Assembly: GCF_902703175.1 (NCBI RefSeq) | Contig: NZ_CACRYJ010000024.1 | Span: 1 to 64,000 of the forward strand | Direction of reading: 5' to 3' | From: Occultella aeris | GTDB lineage: Bacteria > Actinomycetota > Actinomycetes > Actinomycetales > Beutenbergiaceae | DNA: 64,000 nucleotides | Shown: piece by piece, positions 43,992 through 52,205 of the stretch | Position numbering within the stretch: position 1 is the first letter of the stretch | Layout of the letters: every line of letters begins with the position of its first letter | Notes under the pieces: model-generated | Told to the model about the DNA's origin: nothing | The model's input: only the letters and a program-made list of their open reading frames with translations | Database searches by the model: none | Translations under genes and position numbers: made by a program

Positions 43992-44028
43992 GCGCGATCT
44001 GCGCATCAAGACTAGCGCGGAATGCGTA
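43992..44028. promoter_or_regulatory. Three-part GCGCA operator B
   Basis: GCGCG 43992, GCGCA 44001, GCGTA 44024: the same 0/9/32 spacing as at 24287-24323. The segment between the last two, with GACTAGCGCGGAA, closely matches the AACTAGCACGAAA of site A. It lies between the divergent GH28 and CE8 genes. A TATAGT (44027-44032) just overlaps its right end and may be the -10 of the CE8 promoter. Confidence 0.6.
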
Positions 44029-44073
44029 TAGTGCGCCTATGCCTGCTGCTACCCGGCCCGCTCGAGAGTCGCT

Positions 44074-45471
44074 GTGACGATGGGTCCGCGAACGGCCGGC
44101 GCCGACCCGGCCGGTGGCCGCACGCGGGTGTCACCTACCGGTGATGGCGTCTGCGTGGACGCGCCGCTGCGCCTACGGTTCGAGCACCCGGTGGAGATCG
44201 GCCGGCGTGGCCGGCTACGGGTACATCGCGGCGACGGCGCGGTGGTGGACACGATCGATCTCGCGGACCCTGAGGTCGGGCGCCGGCCGATCGGCTCCGC
44301 CCGGTCCGAGTACGGCGAGCTCCACTTGTGGAACTACCATGCCGTGCTCGTCGAGGGCGAACAGGTCATCCTCACCCTGCACGGCGCCCTCGATCCGGAC
44401 GAGGACTTCGTGGTGACGATGGACCCGGGCTTCGTGCGGGGGCACCCTGGTATCACCATCGAGGACGGCTGGCGCTTCCACACCCGCACGCCACCCCTGC
44501 CCGGCGCCAGGAGCCTGGCGGTGGACGCGGCCGGGCACCGGCACTTCTGCACGGTGCAGGGCGCCATCGACGTCGTTCCGGAGGGCAATGACCGAGACGT
44601 CCTGATCACGATCGCACCCGGAACATACCGGGAGATCGTCTACGTACCGCCCACGAAGCCGCACCTCACGCTGCGCGGCGCCGACCGGGCGCGGACTGTG
44701 ATCAGCTACCCGAACAACGACCTGCTCAACGGTGACGCGGCGATGCGCGGGCTGCCGATCGAGATCAGTTGCTGCCCGAAACGCGTGCTCGAGGAGTCCG
44801 ACCGGTTCAACTGCTGGCGCGCCGTGTTCGGGGTGGATGCCGACGACGTGACGGTGGAAGACGTGACGATCCACAACACGACCCCCTACGGCGGCAGTCA
44901 GGCGGAGGCCTTCCGGGGCAACGGGAGGCGGCTCAGGCTGCGCCGGGTCTCGCTGCTCAGCCACCAGGACACGATGCGCCTGCAAGGCAGCTGCTACGTC
45001 GTGGACAGTTACATCGAGGGCGAGGTGGACGTCATCTGGGGCACCGGCGGCATCGTCGTGGTGGACACCGAGATCAAGGCGCTCGGCCCCGGCTACCTCA
45101 CCCAGATCCGCAACGTCGACGACGGCCCGGGCGCCGTGTTCGTCAACGTCAGCCTGACCAGGGCGCCGACTGTGCCGGACGGGAGCACCTACCTGAGCCG
45201 CGTCGAGCTGTCCCGGTTCGCGCACAGCCAGGTGGTGTTCGTCGATGCCACCATGGACGCCCACATCGCCACGACCGGATGGATCACCACGGACGTCGGC
45301 GGCCGCTGGGACACCAGCCGACTCCGCCTGCGCGAGCACGGCACCCGTACCATCGACGGGCGCCCGGTCGATCTCGGCGGGCGATCGGGCGTGGCCCGGC
45401 TGCTCGACGCCGACGAGGCTGCGCAGTTCCGGGACCCGGCGACGTTCCTGGGTGGCTGGGACCCTCGCTGA
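44074..45471 (+). CDS. CE8 pectin methylesterase-family protein
   Basis: 465 residues, no signal peptide. An N-terminal 140-residue beta-rich Ig-like region (LRFEHPVEIGRRGRLRVHRG) precedes the beta-helix. Catalytic residues match pectin methylesterases: Q276 (GGSQAEAF), Q298-D299 (SHQDTMRLQG) and D319 (GEVDVIWGTGG). Methylesterases unmask galacturonate for GH28, encoded divergently. GTG 44074 lacks a clear ribosome site; ATG 44080 is in frame. A 12-codon frame from ATG 44039 ends in a TGA overlapping this GTG, so start-stop coupling is possible. Confidence 0.86.
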   Translation: MTMGPRTAGADPAGGRTRVSPTGDGVCVDAPLRLRFEHPVEIGRRGRLRVHRGDGAVVDTIDLADPEVGRRPIGSARSEYGELHLWNYHAVLVEGEQVILTLHGALDPDEDFVVTMDPGFVRGHPGITIEDGWRFHTRTPPLPGARSLAVDAAGHRHFCTVQGAIDVVPEGNDRDVLITIAPGTYREIVYVPPTKPHLTLRGADRARTVISYPNNDLLNGDAAMRGLPIEISCCPKRVLEESDRFNCWRAVFGVDADDVTVEDVTIHNTTPYGGSQAEAFRGNGRRLRLRRVSLLSHQDTMRLQGSCYVVDSYIEGEVDVIWGTGGIVVVDTEIKALGPGYLTQIRNVDDGPGAVFVNVSLTRAPTVPDGSTYLSRVELSRFAHSQVVFVDATMDAHIATTGWITTDVGGRWDTSRLRLREHGTRTIDGRPVDLGGRSGVARLLDADEAAQFRDPATFLGGWDPR

Positions 45472-45492
45472 CCACGTCGCCCGCGACGCTGG

Positions 45493-45521
45493 TTGCACGT
45501 CCAGTCATTCATGCATAGGCT
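45493..45521 (+). promoter_or_regulatory. Predicted promoter of the RuBisCO-like protein operon
   Basis: TTGCAC (45493-45498), 17-bp spacer, TAGGCT (45516-45521), ending 50 bp before the ATG of the RuBisCO-like gene. It suggests the operon 45572-50965 can be expressed independently of CE8. Confidence 0.5.
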
Positions 45522-45571
45522 TGAAGGCGGTCAGGGTCCGGGACACGGACCGGCCGCGCGAAGGAGCCTGG

Positions 45572-46819
45572 ATGAGCGTCGTCACCGCGGTCTACGACAT
45601 CGAGACCGCACTGCCCCTCGAGCAGGCGGCCGCCGTGATGGCGAGCGAGCAGTCCAGCGGCACCTTCGTCGCCGTGGCCCGGGAGACCGAGGACCTCAAA
45701 CGCAGGTACGCGGCCCGGGTGGTCGGTATCGAAGAGTTGCCGCTGAGCGGGCGCCCGCCCCTGCCCGGCGCCTCCGGAGACTGGAGCCGGGCGCGGCGGG
45801 CGCGGGTGAGCATCGAGTTCCCCCTGCACAACTTCGGGCCGTCGATCCCGAACCTGCTCGCCGCCGTCGCCGGGAACCTGTTCGAGATCCGGGAGGCGGG
45901 CGCCCTGCGCCTGGTGGACCTGGACCTGCCGGCGGCATTCGCCGAGCGATACCCCGGGCCGGCGTTCGGCTGGGACGGCACCCTCGCACTGACCGGCCGC
46001 GAGCGCGGCCCGCTGCTGGGCACCATCGTCAAGCCCAGCATCGGGCTGAGCGCGGACCAGCTCGGCGAGCTGGTCACTGAACTCGCGGACGCCGGCATCG
46101 ACTTCATCAAGGACGACGAACTCCAGGGCAACGCCCCGAACCTGCCGTTGGCCGAGCGGGTCCGCGTGGTGACGGACGCGCTGCATCGCGCCGCGGACCG
46201 CAACGGCCGGATGCCGATGTACGCGTTCAACATCACCGATGACATCGATCGGCTGGCCGCGAACCATGACCTCGTGGAGGCCGCCGGCGGTACCTGCGTG
46301 ATGATCTGCGTGAACACCGTGGGCCTGGCCGGCCTGCAGTACCTGCGAGCGCACTCCGAACTCCCGATCCACGGCCACCGCACGATGTTCGGGGCGTACT
46401 CGCGTTCGCCGCAAGTCGGCATCGACTTCATGGTGTTCCAGAAGCTCTCCCGCCTGGCCGGCTCCGATCACGTGCACACGAACGGGCTGAGCAACAAGTT
46501 CTACGAGAGCGACGAGCAGGTGCTGGCCTCGATCGCCGCGGTGCGTGCCCCGCTGCTCGGCGGCTACGAGGCGGTCCCCGTGCTCTCCTCCGGGCAGACC
46601 GCCGCATTGGCCACGCGCACCTACGAACAGGTCGGCACCGACCGGCTCCTCGTCCTGGCCGGGGGCGGCATCCACGGCCACCCGGGTGGCTCGGCGGCCG
46701 GGGTCAGGGCCATGCGCGAGGCGTGGTCGGCAGCGCTGACGGGCGAGGCCCTCGAGGAGCGCGCCGCGTCCGTGCCGGAGCTCGCGGCGGCCCTGGCCGC
46801 GTTCGGGCCGCCCCGATGA
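45572..46819 (+). CDS. RuBisCO-like protein (form IV), candidate 3-oxo-isoapionate 4-phosphate enzyme
   Basis: 415 residues. RuBisCO large-chain fold with most active-site positions kept: K154 (IVKPSIGLS), carbamylation Lys K180 with ligands D182 and E183 (DFIKDDE), H267/H269 (PIHGHRTM), H300 (GSDHVHTNG), K309 of loop 6, S340-G341 and the GGG at 364-366. Loops differ from true RuBisCO, so CO2 fixation is unlikely. RuBisCO-like proteins next to a DUF1537 kinase are known in D-apiose catabolism, where they decarboxylate or cleave 3-oxo-isoapionate 4-phosphate; the kinase here overlaps by ATGA. RBS AAGGAG precedes ATG 45572. Assignment rests on context. Confidence 0.85.
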   Translation: MSVVTAVYDIETALPLEQAAAVMASEQSSGTFVAVARETEDLKRRYAARVVGIEELPLSGRPPLPGASGDWSRARRARVSIEFPLHNFGPSIPNLLAAVAGNLFEIREAGALRLVDLDLPAAFAERYPGPAFGWDGTLALTGRERGPLLGTIVKPSIGLSADQLGELVTELADAGIDFIKDDELQGNAPNLPLAERVRVVTDALHRAADRNGRMPMYAFNITDDIDRLAANHDLVEAAGGTCVMICVNTVGLAGLQYLRAHSELPIHGHRTMFGAYSRSPQVGIDFMVFQKLSRLAGSDHVHTNGLSNKFYESDEQVLASIAAVRAPLLGGYEAVPVLSSGQTAALATRTYEQVGTDRLLVLAGGGIHGHPGGSAAGVRAMREAWSAALTGEALEERAASVPELAAALAAFGPPR

Positions 46820-48285
46820 GGATCGGTTTCTACGGGGACGACTTCACCGGCTCGGTGGATGCCCTGCTGCAGCTGCGCGCGGCCGGGCTCACCGGCGTGC
46901 TCGCCACGTCCGTGGCCGCCGCGCAACGCCTCGGCGACGAGCACGACGCGGTCGGCATCGCCGGCGTCGCACGCTCCCTGCCGACCGAGGAGATCGCCGC
47001 CGAGGTGCTCCCCGCGCTGCGCTGGTTCGCCGGCCGCGGTGCCCCGATCGTGCAGTACAAGGCCTGCTCGACGGCGGACTCCTCCCCCGCGGTCGGCAGC
47101 CTCGGTCGCGTCCTCGAACTCGGCCGCGAGGTGTTCGGCGAGCGAGTTGTCCCGGTGCTGTTCGCCCAGCCGGACTTCGGCCGATACACGTTCTTCGGGC
47201 ACCACTTCGCCAGCGACGGCGAGCGGGTGTTCCGGCTCGACCGCCAACCGACGATGAGCGCGCACCCGGTGACGCCGAGCACCGAGTCGGACCTGGTGCG
47301 CCACCTCGGCGCCCAGACGGACCTGCCGATCGCCGCGCTGGACTGGCGCAACTACGGTCCGACGGCGGAGCCCGGGTCGGGCGCGAACATCGCCACCCGC
47401 GTCGGCCGGCACCGCGCCGGAGCCGCTTCCGCAGAAGCGCTCGCCCCCCACCCCGCATCCGCGGAAGCGCTCGCCCTCCGCGCTGCTTCCGCGGAAGCGC
47501 TCCCCCGCGCCGCTTCCGCGCAGGCGCCACCTGGCCCGGCCGATGCCCTCGCCCTCGCGATCGCCGCCAGCGGCGCGGCCGCGGTGGTCCTGGACGCCTT
47601 CACCGACGGCCACCTCGACCTGATCGGCGAGGCGATCCTGATCCCGCCGGGCGACGGCCCTCGGTTCGTCCTCGGCGCGGGCGGCCTGAGCCTCGGCGTG
47701 GGCCACGCCCTCGCGGCTCGACCCGATGCGAACCGGACCGCGCAGAACCGGCTGGGCTCCGCCGTCGTCCCGGCCGAAGGCCCCTGCCTGGCGCTCTCCG
47801 GCAGCCGGTCCCCCCGGACCTGGGAGCAGATCCAGGCCGCGACCCGAGCCGGCTGGACGGCCGTGGACCTGCGCGAGCCGAGCGCCGTCGAACGGGCGGT
47901 CGCCGCCCACGCCGGCGGCGCGGACACGGTGTTCCACTCGAGCACCCCCGGCGGCGAGCCCGTGTCCTCAGACCGCGTGGTCGACGGCCTGGCCGAGGTC
48001 GGCCGGGCCCGCCTGCGCGCCGCGCCACGCACCCGGCTCGTGGTCTGCGGCGGCGACACCAGCGGGCATCTGCTCCGCAGCCTCGACGTGGACGCGCTGA
48101 CCATCTCCTCACGCCCGTGGGGCAACGTGGTGCTGTGCCGCGCGCACGCCCCCGGCCGGCCGGCCGACGGCACCGCGATCGTGCTCAAGGGCGGCCAGAT
48201 GGGCCACCCGGATCTGTTCGAGGACGTCCGGCTCGGCCGCGCGTCGACCACCAGCGACCCGATGGGGGACCCAGCCCGATGCTGA
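46816..48285 (+). CDS. DUF1537 acid-sugar kinase, candidate 3-oxo-isoapionate kinase
   Basis: 489 residues. DUF1537 motifs: YGDDFTGSVDALLQL (residues 5-19), the substrate motif YKACSTADSSPAVGSLG, then GGDTSGHLLRSL and LKGGQMGHPDLFEDV in the nucleotide domain. Members called OiaK phosphorylate 3-oxo-isoapionate before a RuBisCO-like protein, exactly the gene pair seen here. A linker at about residues 203-243 carries three (A)SAEAL repeats plus a related ASAQAP, encoded by a GC-rich repeat at 47424-47530, absent from the other DUF1537 protein in this window. The end overlaps GH127 copy 2 by 7 bp. Confidence 0.85.
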   Translation: MRIGFYGDDFTGSVDALLQLRAAGLTGVLATSVAAAQRLGDEHDAVGIAGVARSLPTEEIAAEVLPALRWFAGRGAPIVQYKACSTADSSPAVGSLGRVLELGREVFGERVVPVLFAQPDFGRYTFFGHHFASDGERVFRLDRQPTMSAHPVTPSTESDLVRHLGAQTDLPIAALDWRNYGPTAEPGSGANIATRVGRHRAGAASAEALAPHPASAEALALRAASAEALPRAASAQAPPGPADALALAIAASGAAAVVLDAFTDGHLDLIGEAILIPPGDGPRFVLGAGGLSLGVGHALAARPDANRTAQNRLGSAVVPAEGPCLALSGSRSPRTWEQIQAATRAGWTAVDLREPSAVERAVAAHAGGADTVFHSSTPGGEPVSSDRVVDGLAEVGRARLRAAPRTRLVVCGGDTSGHLLRSLDVDALTISSRPWGNVVLCRAHAPGRPADGTAIVLKGGQMGHPDLFEDVRLGRASTTSDPMGDPARC

Positions 48286-50261
48286 CCGACACCACCGCCA
48301 GCCCGCACGCCGTGATGACGTCGCTGCCGCCGTCGTCGGTCACCCTGGACGCCCACGGCCCGCTCGGGCGGCTGCGCGCGAACACTCTCGAGGTGACCAT
48401 CCCGTCGATGGGCGACCTGATGTTCGACCCGCAGATCGCGCACGCCGTGGAGAACTTCAAGATCGCGGCCGGCCGAGCGCAGGGCGAGCACCACGCCGCC
48501 CCGTTCATGGACGGTGACCTGTACAAGTGGCTCGAGGCCGCCGTCGTCGCCGAGCCGGATGCCCCGGGCCTGGCCGACCGGGTCGCGCAGGCCGCGGAGG
48601 CCATCGTCGCGGCACAGCGCCCGGACGGGTATGTGCACACGAGGACGATCATCGCGGCGAACCGGGGCGAGGACGTCGCGCCGCTGACCGACCGCCTGCA
48701 GTTCGAGACCTACAACCTCGGCCACCTGATGACGCTCGGCTGCCTGCACAAGCGGCTCACCGGCTCCGACACCTACTACGCCGCTGCCCTCGGTGCGGCC
48801 GAGTTCCTTCGCCACGCGGCACAGGAACGGCCCGAGGCACTGGCGGACTGCAACATCTGCCCCTCCCACTACATGGGGACCATCGAGATCTACCGCAGCA
48901 CCGGCGACGCCCGCTACCTCGACCTCGCCCGCAGGCTGCTCGAGCTGCACGGCGACAAGGGCTCGGCCGGCGGGGACGACAACCAGGATGTCTACCCGGT
49001 GCAGTCCCAGCACGTCGCGACCGGGCACGCGGTGCGCGCGAACTACCTGTTCGCCGGCATGACCGACTACGCCCTGGAGACCGGCGACCCGGCGTTCCGC
49101 GAGGCCGTCGAGGCGCTCTGGGACGACGTCGTCTCCGCGAAGCTGTACCTGACCGGCGGGTGCGGCGCCGTGTACGACGGCGCCTCCCCGGACGCCGGGC
49201 AGGACTACTCCACGATCACGAAGACGCACCAGGCCTACGGTCGGCCCTTCCAGCTGCCGCAGACGACGGCGTACAACGAGTCCTGCGCGACCCTCGGCTT
49301 CGTGCTGTGGTCCTGGCGGATGCTCGCGCTGACCGGCGAGGCCAAGTACGCCGACGAGATCGAGCGAGTCCTGTTCAACTCGCTGCCTGCGATGATCGGC
49401 GCGGAGGGCTCCTCCTACTTCTATACGAACCCGATGCGCGCGGTCCGCGACCTGCCGTTCCAGATGCGCCGGGCGGGCGACCCGGAGCGGACCACCCCCC
49501 CGGCCTCGGACCACCGACTCCGCCAGGAGTACATGACCAACTGCTTCTGCTGCCCGCCGAACATCGCCCGGGTCATCGCGGAGTTGCCGTACTACGTCTA
49601 CTCCCGGAGCACCGACGCACTCTGGGTGCACCAGTTCCTGCCCGGCACCGTGAACCTCACGATCGGCGACGTGCCCGTCGAAGTCACGCAGACCACCCGC
49701 TACCCGAGCGAGGGCACCGTGCGGATCCGGGTCCGGGCGCAGGCGCCCGTGCGAGCGACGGTGCGGGTGCGGGTGCCCGGCTGGGCACCCGAGACTGCGG
49801 TGAGCGTCGCCGGCGAGGCCACCTCCGCCGTCGAGAGCGGTTACGCGGTCATCGACCGCACCTGGTCCGACGAGGAGATCCTCGTCGAGATCCCACTGCG
49901 CGTGCGCACGATGGTCGCCCACCACTTCGTGGAGGAGGCGACCAACCAGGTCGCCATCATGCGCGGACCGGTCGTGTACTGCGTGGAGAGCGCGGACCTG
50001 CCCGACGGCGTGGGCGTGGAGTCCGTCCACGTGCCGGCGGGCGCGCACTGGAGCGCGGCCGACGGCGCGGGCATCTTCACCGACTACGTCACCCTGCACA
50101 CCGACGCCGTCCGGATCCCGAGCCCGGTTCCGGCCGGATCGCTCTACGGCGAGCTGCGCGAGGAGGCGCCCGTCCCGCTGCCGCTGGCGCTGGTCCCGTA
50201 CGCCCGCTGGGCCAACCGCGGCCCCGGTGAGATGTCCGTCTGGCTGCCGCGGCTGCGGTGA
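48279..50261 (+). CDS. GH127-family glycosidase (copy 2)
   Basis: 660 residues, no signal peptide. Zinc/catalytic residues: E334 and C336 (AYNESCATLG), C424 and C425 (NCFCCPPNIARV). Beyond these it is only distantly similar to copy 1 at 32585: it has an insert CNICPSHYMG near 191 and a 30-residue segment before the Cys pair (TNPMRAVRDLPFQMRR). It may belong to a different GH127 subgroup with its own linkage or sugar. Translated from an overlap with the kinase gene, so part of the RuBisCO-like operon. Confidence 0.88.
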   Translation: MLTDTTASPHAVMTSLPPSSVTLDAHGPLGRLRANTLEVTIPSMGDLMFDPQIAHAVENFKIAAGRAQGEHHAAPFMDGDLYKWLEAAVVAEPDAPGLADRVAQAAEAIVAAQRPDGYVHTRTIIAANRGEDVAPLTDRLQFETYNLGHLMTLGCLHKRLTGSDTYYAAALGAAEFLRHAAQERPEALADCNICPSHYMGTIEIYRSTGDARYLDLARRLLELHGDKGSAGGDDNQDVYPVQSQHVATGHAVRANYLFAGMTDYALETGDPAFREAVEALWDDVVSAKLYLTGGCGAVYDGASPDAGQDYSTITKTHQAYGRPFQLPQTTAYNESCATLGFVLWSWRMLALTGEAKYADEIERVLFNSLPAMIGAEGSSYFYTNPMRAVRDLPFQMRRAGDPERTTPPASDHRLRQEYMTNCFCCPPNIARVIAELPYYVYSRSTDALWVHQFLPGTVNLTIGDVPVEVTQTTRYPSEGTVRIRVRAQAPVRATVRVRVPGWAPETAVSVAGEATSAVESGYAVIDRTWSDEEILVEIPLRVRTMVAHHFVEEATNQVAIMRGPVVYCVESADLPDGVGVESVHVPAGAHWSAADGAGIFTDYVTLHTDAVRIPSPVPAGSLYGELREEAPVPLPLALVPYARWANRGPGEMSVWLPRLR

Positions 50262-50305
50262 CCAGCACCCCCGAACACGGCCCAGAAAGCAAGGAAGGCA
50301 CCGCC

Positions 50306-50965
50306 ATGACCCGAATCTCGTTCATCCACACCGGGGCCGTCGTGATCCCGACGTTCACCGAGCTCGCCGCCGCGCACCTGTCCGGCATCGAGGTCCACCA
50401 CCTGCTCGACGACAAGATCGTCGCCGACCTCGGCCGCGACGCCGAGGGCACCGGGGTCCGCGAGCGCCTGCTCGACCTCGGCCGGGCGGCGCGCAGCGCG
50501 GGGGCGGACGCGGTCGTGTTCTCGTGCTCGTCCATCTCCGGGTACGCGGCCGGCCTGTCTGCCGAGCTCGGCATCCCGGTGCTGCGCATCGACGAGGCGA
50601 TGGCGGACGCGGCCATCGCGGCCGGCTCCCGGATCGCTGTGATCGCGACCCTAGCCACCACCCTCGCCCCGACAGCAGCCCTGCTGCGCGAGCGCGCCGG
50701 GCTGGCCGGCGCCCGCCCCGAGCTGCACGAGGTGATCGTGGCGGGCGCATTCGAAGCCGTCTCCGGAGGGGACCGGGCCCGCCACGACGAGCTCGTCGGC
50801 GCCGCGATCGTCGAGTGGGCCGCGCAGGTGGACGTGGTGGTGCTCGCCCAGGCCTCCATGGCCGGGGCCGCCGCAACCGTGGAGGGGGCGGTGCCGGTGC
50901 TCACCAGCCCCGAGCTCGGCGTGCGCCGGGTGGCCGAGGTGCTGGCTGGAAGCGGTGAGCACTGA
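50306..50965 (+). CDS. Asp/Glu/hydantoin racemase-superfamily protein with one catalytic Cys
   Basis: 219 residues. The first catalytic Cys is clear (C74 in VFSCSSISGYA). At the position of the second Cys, normally in a GCT motif, the protein has VVLAQASMAG (residues 178-187). True racemases of the superfamily use two Cys, while one-Cys members such as arylmalonate decarboxylase do other chemistry. A lyase, isomerase or decarboxylase step on an acid sugar is thus possible. It follows GH127 copy 2 after 44 bp with RBS AAGGAAGG and is the last intact gene of the operon. Confidence 0.75.
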   Translation: MTRISFIHTGAVVIPTFTELAAAHLSGIEVHHLLDDKIVADLGRDAEGTGVRERLLDLGRAARSAGADAVVFSCSSISGYAAGLSAELGIPVLRIDEAMADAAIAAGSRIAVIATLATTLAPTAALLRERAGLAGARPELHEVIVAGAFEAVSGGDRARHDELVGAAIVEWAAQVDVVVLAQASMAGAAATVEGAVPVLTSPELGVRRVAEVLAGSGEH

Positions 50966-51494
50966 GCCAGGTCGCAGCCTCGCCCACCCGAGACCGACGG
51001 GCCGAGCGCCAAGCCGAGACCTGCGGTGGCGCCCATGGCGGCGAACGCGCGGGTCCGTGCGGCGCCGGTGAAGGTCGCCGCCAGGATCGCTCCCCGGAGG
51101 CCATCACCCCGGCCGCGCCCAGACCGGTGAGCGCCCGCGCGGCCAGGAGCACGCCGATGCTCGGCGCGAGCCCGGCCGCGAGACTCCCGACGACAAAGGC
51201 GACGGCGCCCAGGCGGTAGGCACGGCGGCGTCCGAGCGTGTCGGCCAGGGACCCGGCGACGAGCATGAGCGCGGAGGCGGTCAGGAAGTAGACCGTCACG
51301 ACCCACTGGGCGGCAGCGCCGCCGGTGTCCAGGTCCGCACCGATGCGTGGGATCGCCACACTGGCACCCGACATAGACATCGGCAGCACCAGGAAGCCGG
51401 CGAGGATGACGAGCAGGGTGCCGAGCGCCGCGGTGCTCGACGTGTCGGCGGAGCCGACGTCGGGATCGTCGTCTGTCGTGTGCATGGGAGTCAC
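50966..51494 (-). pseudogene. Remnant of a DHA2-type MFS transporter
   Basis: The N-terminal part of a drug-efflux MFS protein is readable from GTG 51494 (TAALGTLLVILAGFLV, WVVTVYFLTASALMLVAGSL, DTLGRRRAYRLGAVAF, RALTGLGAAGVMAS). Near 51090 the frame shifts. The other frame continues AILAATFTGAARTRAFAAMG and GLGLALGPSVSG until about 50990, where similarity stops. Only some 180 of about 450 residues remain. The shift could be a sequencing error, but the truncation, abutting the intact racemase-like gene, is real. Confidence 0.75.
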
Positions 51495-51511
51495 CGGGCC
51501 GCTGGCGGGGT

Positions 51512-52120
51512 TCAGTTCTCGGTCGCCTGGGCGCGCACCGAAGCCAGTGCACGGCTCCAGACGACCACGTCGTACAGCAGCCTCGCGAGGTCCTCCGTAT
51601 GGCGGTCGTCAGGTACGAAGAGCCCGGTGGCGGCGGGGTCGGTGACGTCGATGCCGGTGTAGTCGAAGTCCGTGTAGGTGCTGAGGGCGACCTGGGCGGC
51701 GACGTCGGCGAGCTTGAGCTCGGCCGCGACCTGGCGGAGCTGCTCGACGGCGCGGACACCACCGTTGACGCCGTAGCTGACGAACCCGGCCGCCTTGTGG
51801 TTCCACTCGGTGTACAGGTAGTCGACGGCGTTCTTCAGCGGGCCGGGCACCCCGTGGTTGTACTCGGGGGTGACGAATACGTACCCGTCATAGGAGGCGA
51901 TCGCCTCCGACCATCGCTTGGTGTGCTCGTGGGCGTAGATGCCCCAGGCGCCCGGGGCAGGCTCGTCGAGCACGGGCAGATCGAAGTCGGCCACGTCGAT
52001 CAGCTCGACCGCCACGCCCTCGGGGGCGACCTGCCGGGCGGTCTGCAGCGCCCAGTCAGCCACGGCCTTGCCGCGGCGGTGCGTGCGGGTGCTACCAGCG
52101 ACAACGGCGATGCGGGTCAT
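51512..52120 (-). CDS. NADPH-dependent FMN reductase family protein
   Basis: 202-residue flavodoxin-fold quinone/FMN reductase. The FMN-phosphate loop is GSTRTHRRGKAVADW, and the conserved TPEYNHGVPGPLKNAVDYLY and SYGVNGGVRAVEQLRQVA follow. Likely a cytoplasmic NAD(P)H-dependent flavin or quinone reductase used in redox stress. ATG 52120 follows GGAGG. It is divergent from the TetR gene with a shared palindrome at 52139, a standard repressor-target arrangement. Confidence 0.9.
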   Translation of the reverse strand: MTRIAVVAGSTRTHRRGKAVADWALQTARQVAPEGVAVELIDVADFDLPVLDEPAPGAWGIYAHEHTKRWSEAIASYDGYVFVTPEYNHGVPGPLKNAVDYLYTEWNHKAAGFVSYGVNGGVRAVEQLRQVAAELKLADVAAQVALSTYTDFDYTGIDVTDPAATGLFVPDDRHTEDLARLLYDVVVWSRALASVRAQATEN

Positions 52121-52138
52121 GGGATCCTCCATGTCGAA

Positions 52139-52161
52139 GTAAAGTACAACGAGCACTTTAC
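52139..52161. promoter_or_regulatory. TetR-type operator
   Basis: Perfect inverted repeat GTAAAGT-N9-ACTTTAC in the 85-bp gap between the divergent FMN reductase and TetR genes. It is AT-rich against a GC-rich background. Size and position suit a TetR dimer controlling both genes. Confidence 0.75.
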
Positions 52162-52205
52162 ATGCTAGATTCGAGCTGGCAAGCCCCGATCAAGAAGGAG
52201 TCGCC

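Noticed and set aside
45572-46819. Carbon-fixing RuBisCO
   Set aside because: Loop sequences differ from form I/II (KPSIGLS, HGHRTM, LSNKF), no phosphoribulokinase or small subunit is nearby, and the partner is a DUF1537 kinase.
47352-50099. Very long antisense reading frame opposite the kinase and GH127 genes
   Set aside because: Its His/Val/Arg/Gly-rich composition is a codon-bias shadow of high-GC genes; the plus strand encodes complete conserved enzymes with ribosome sites and motifs.
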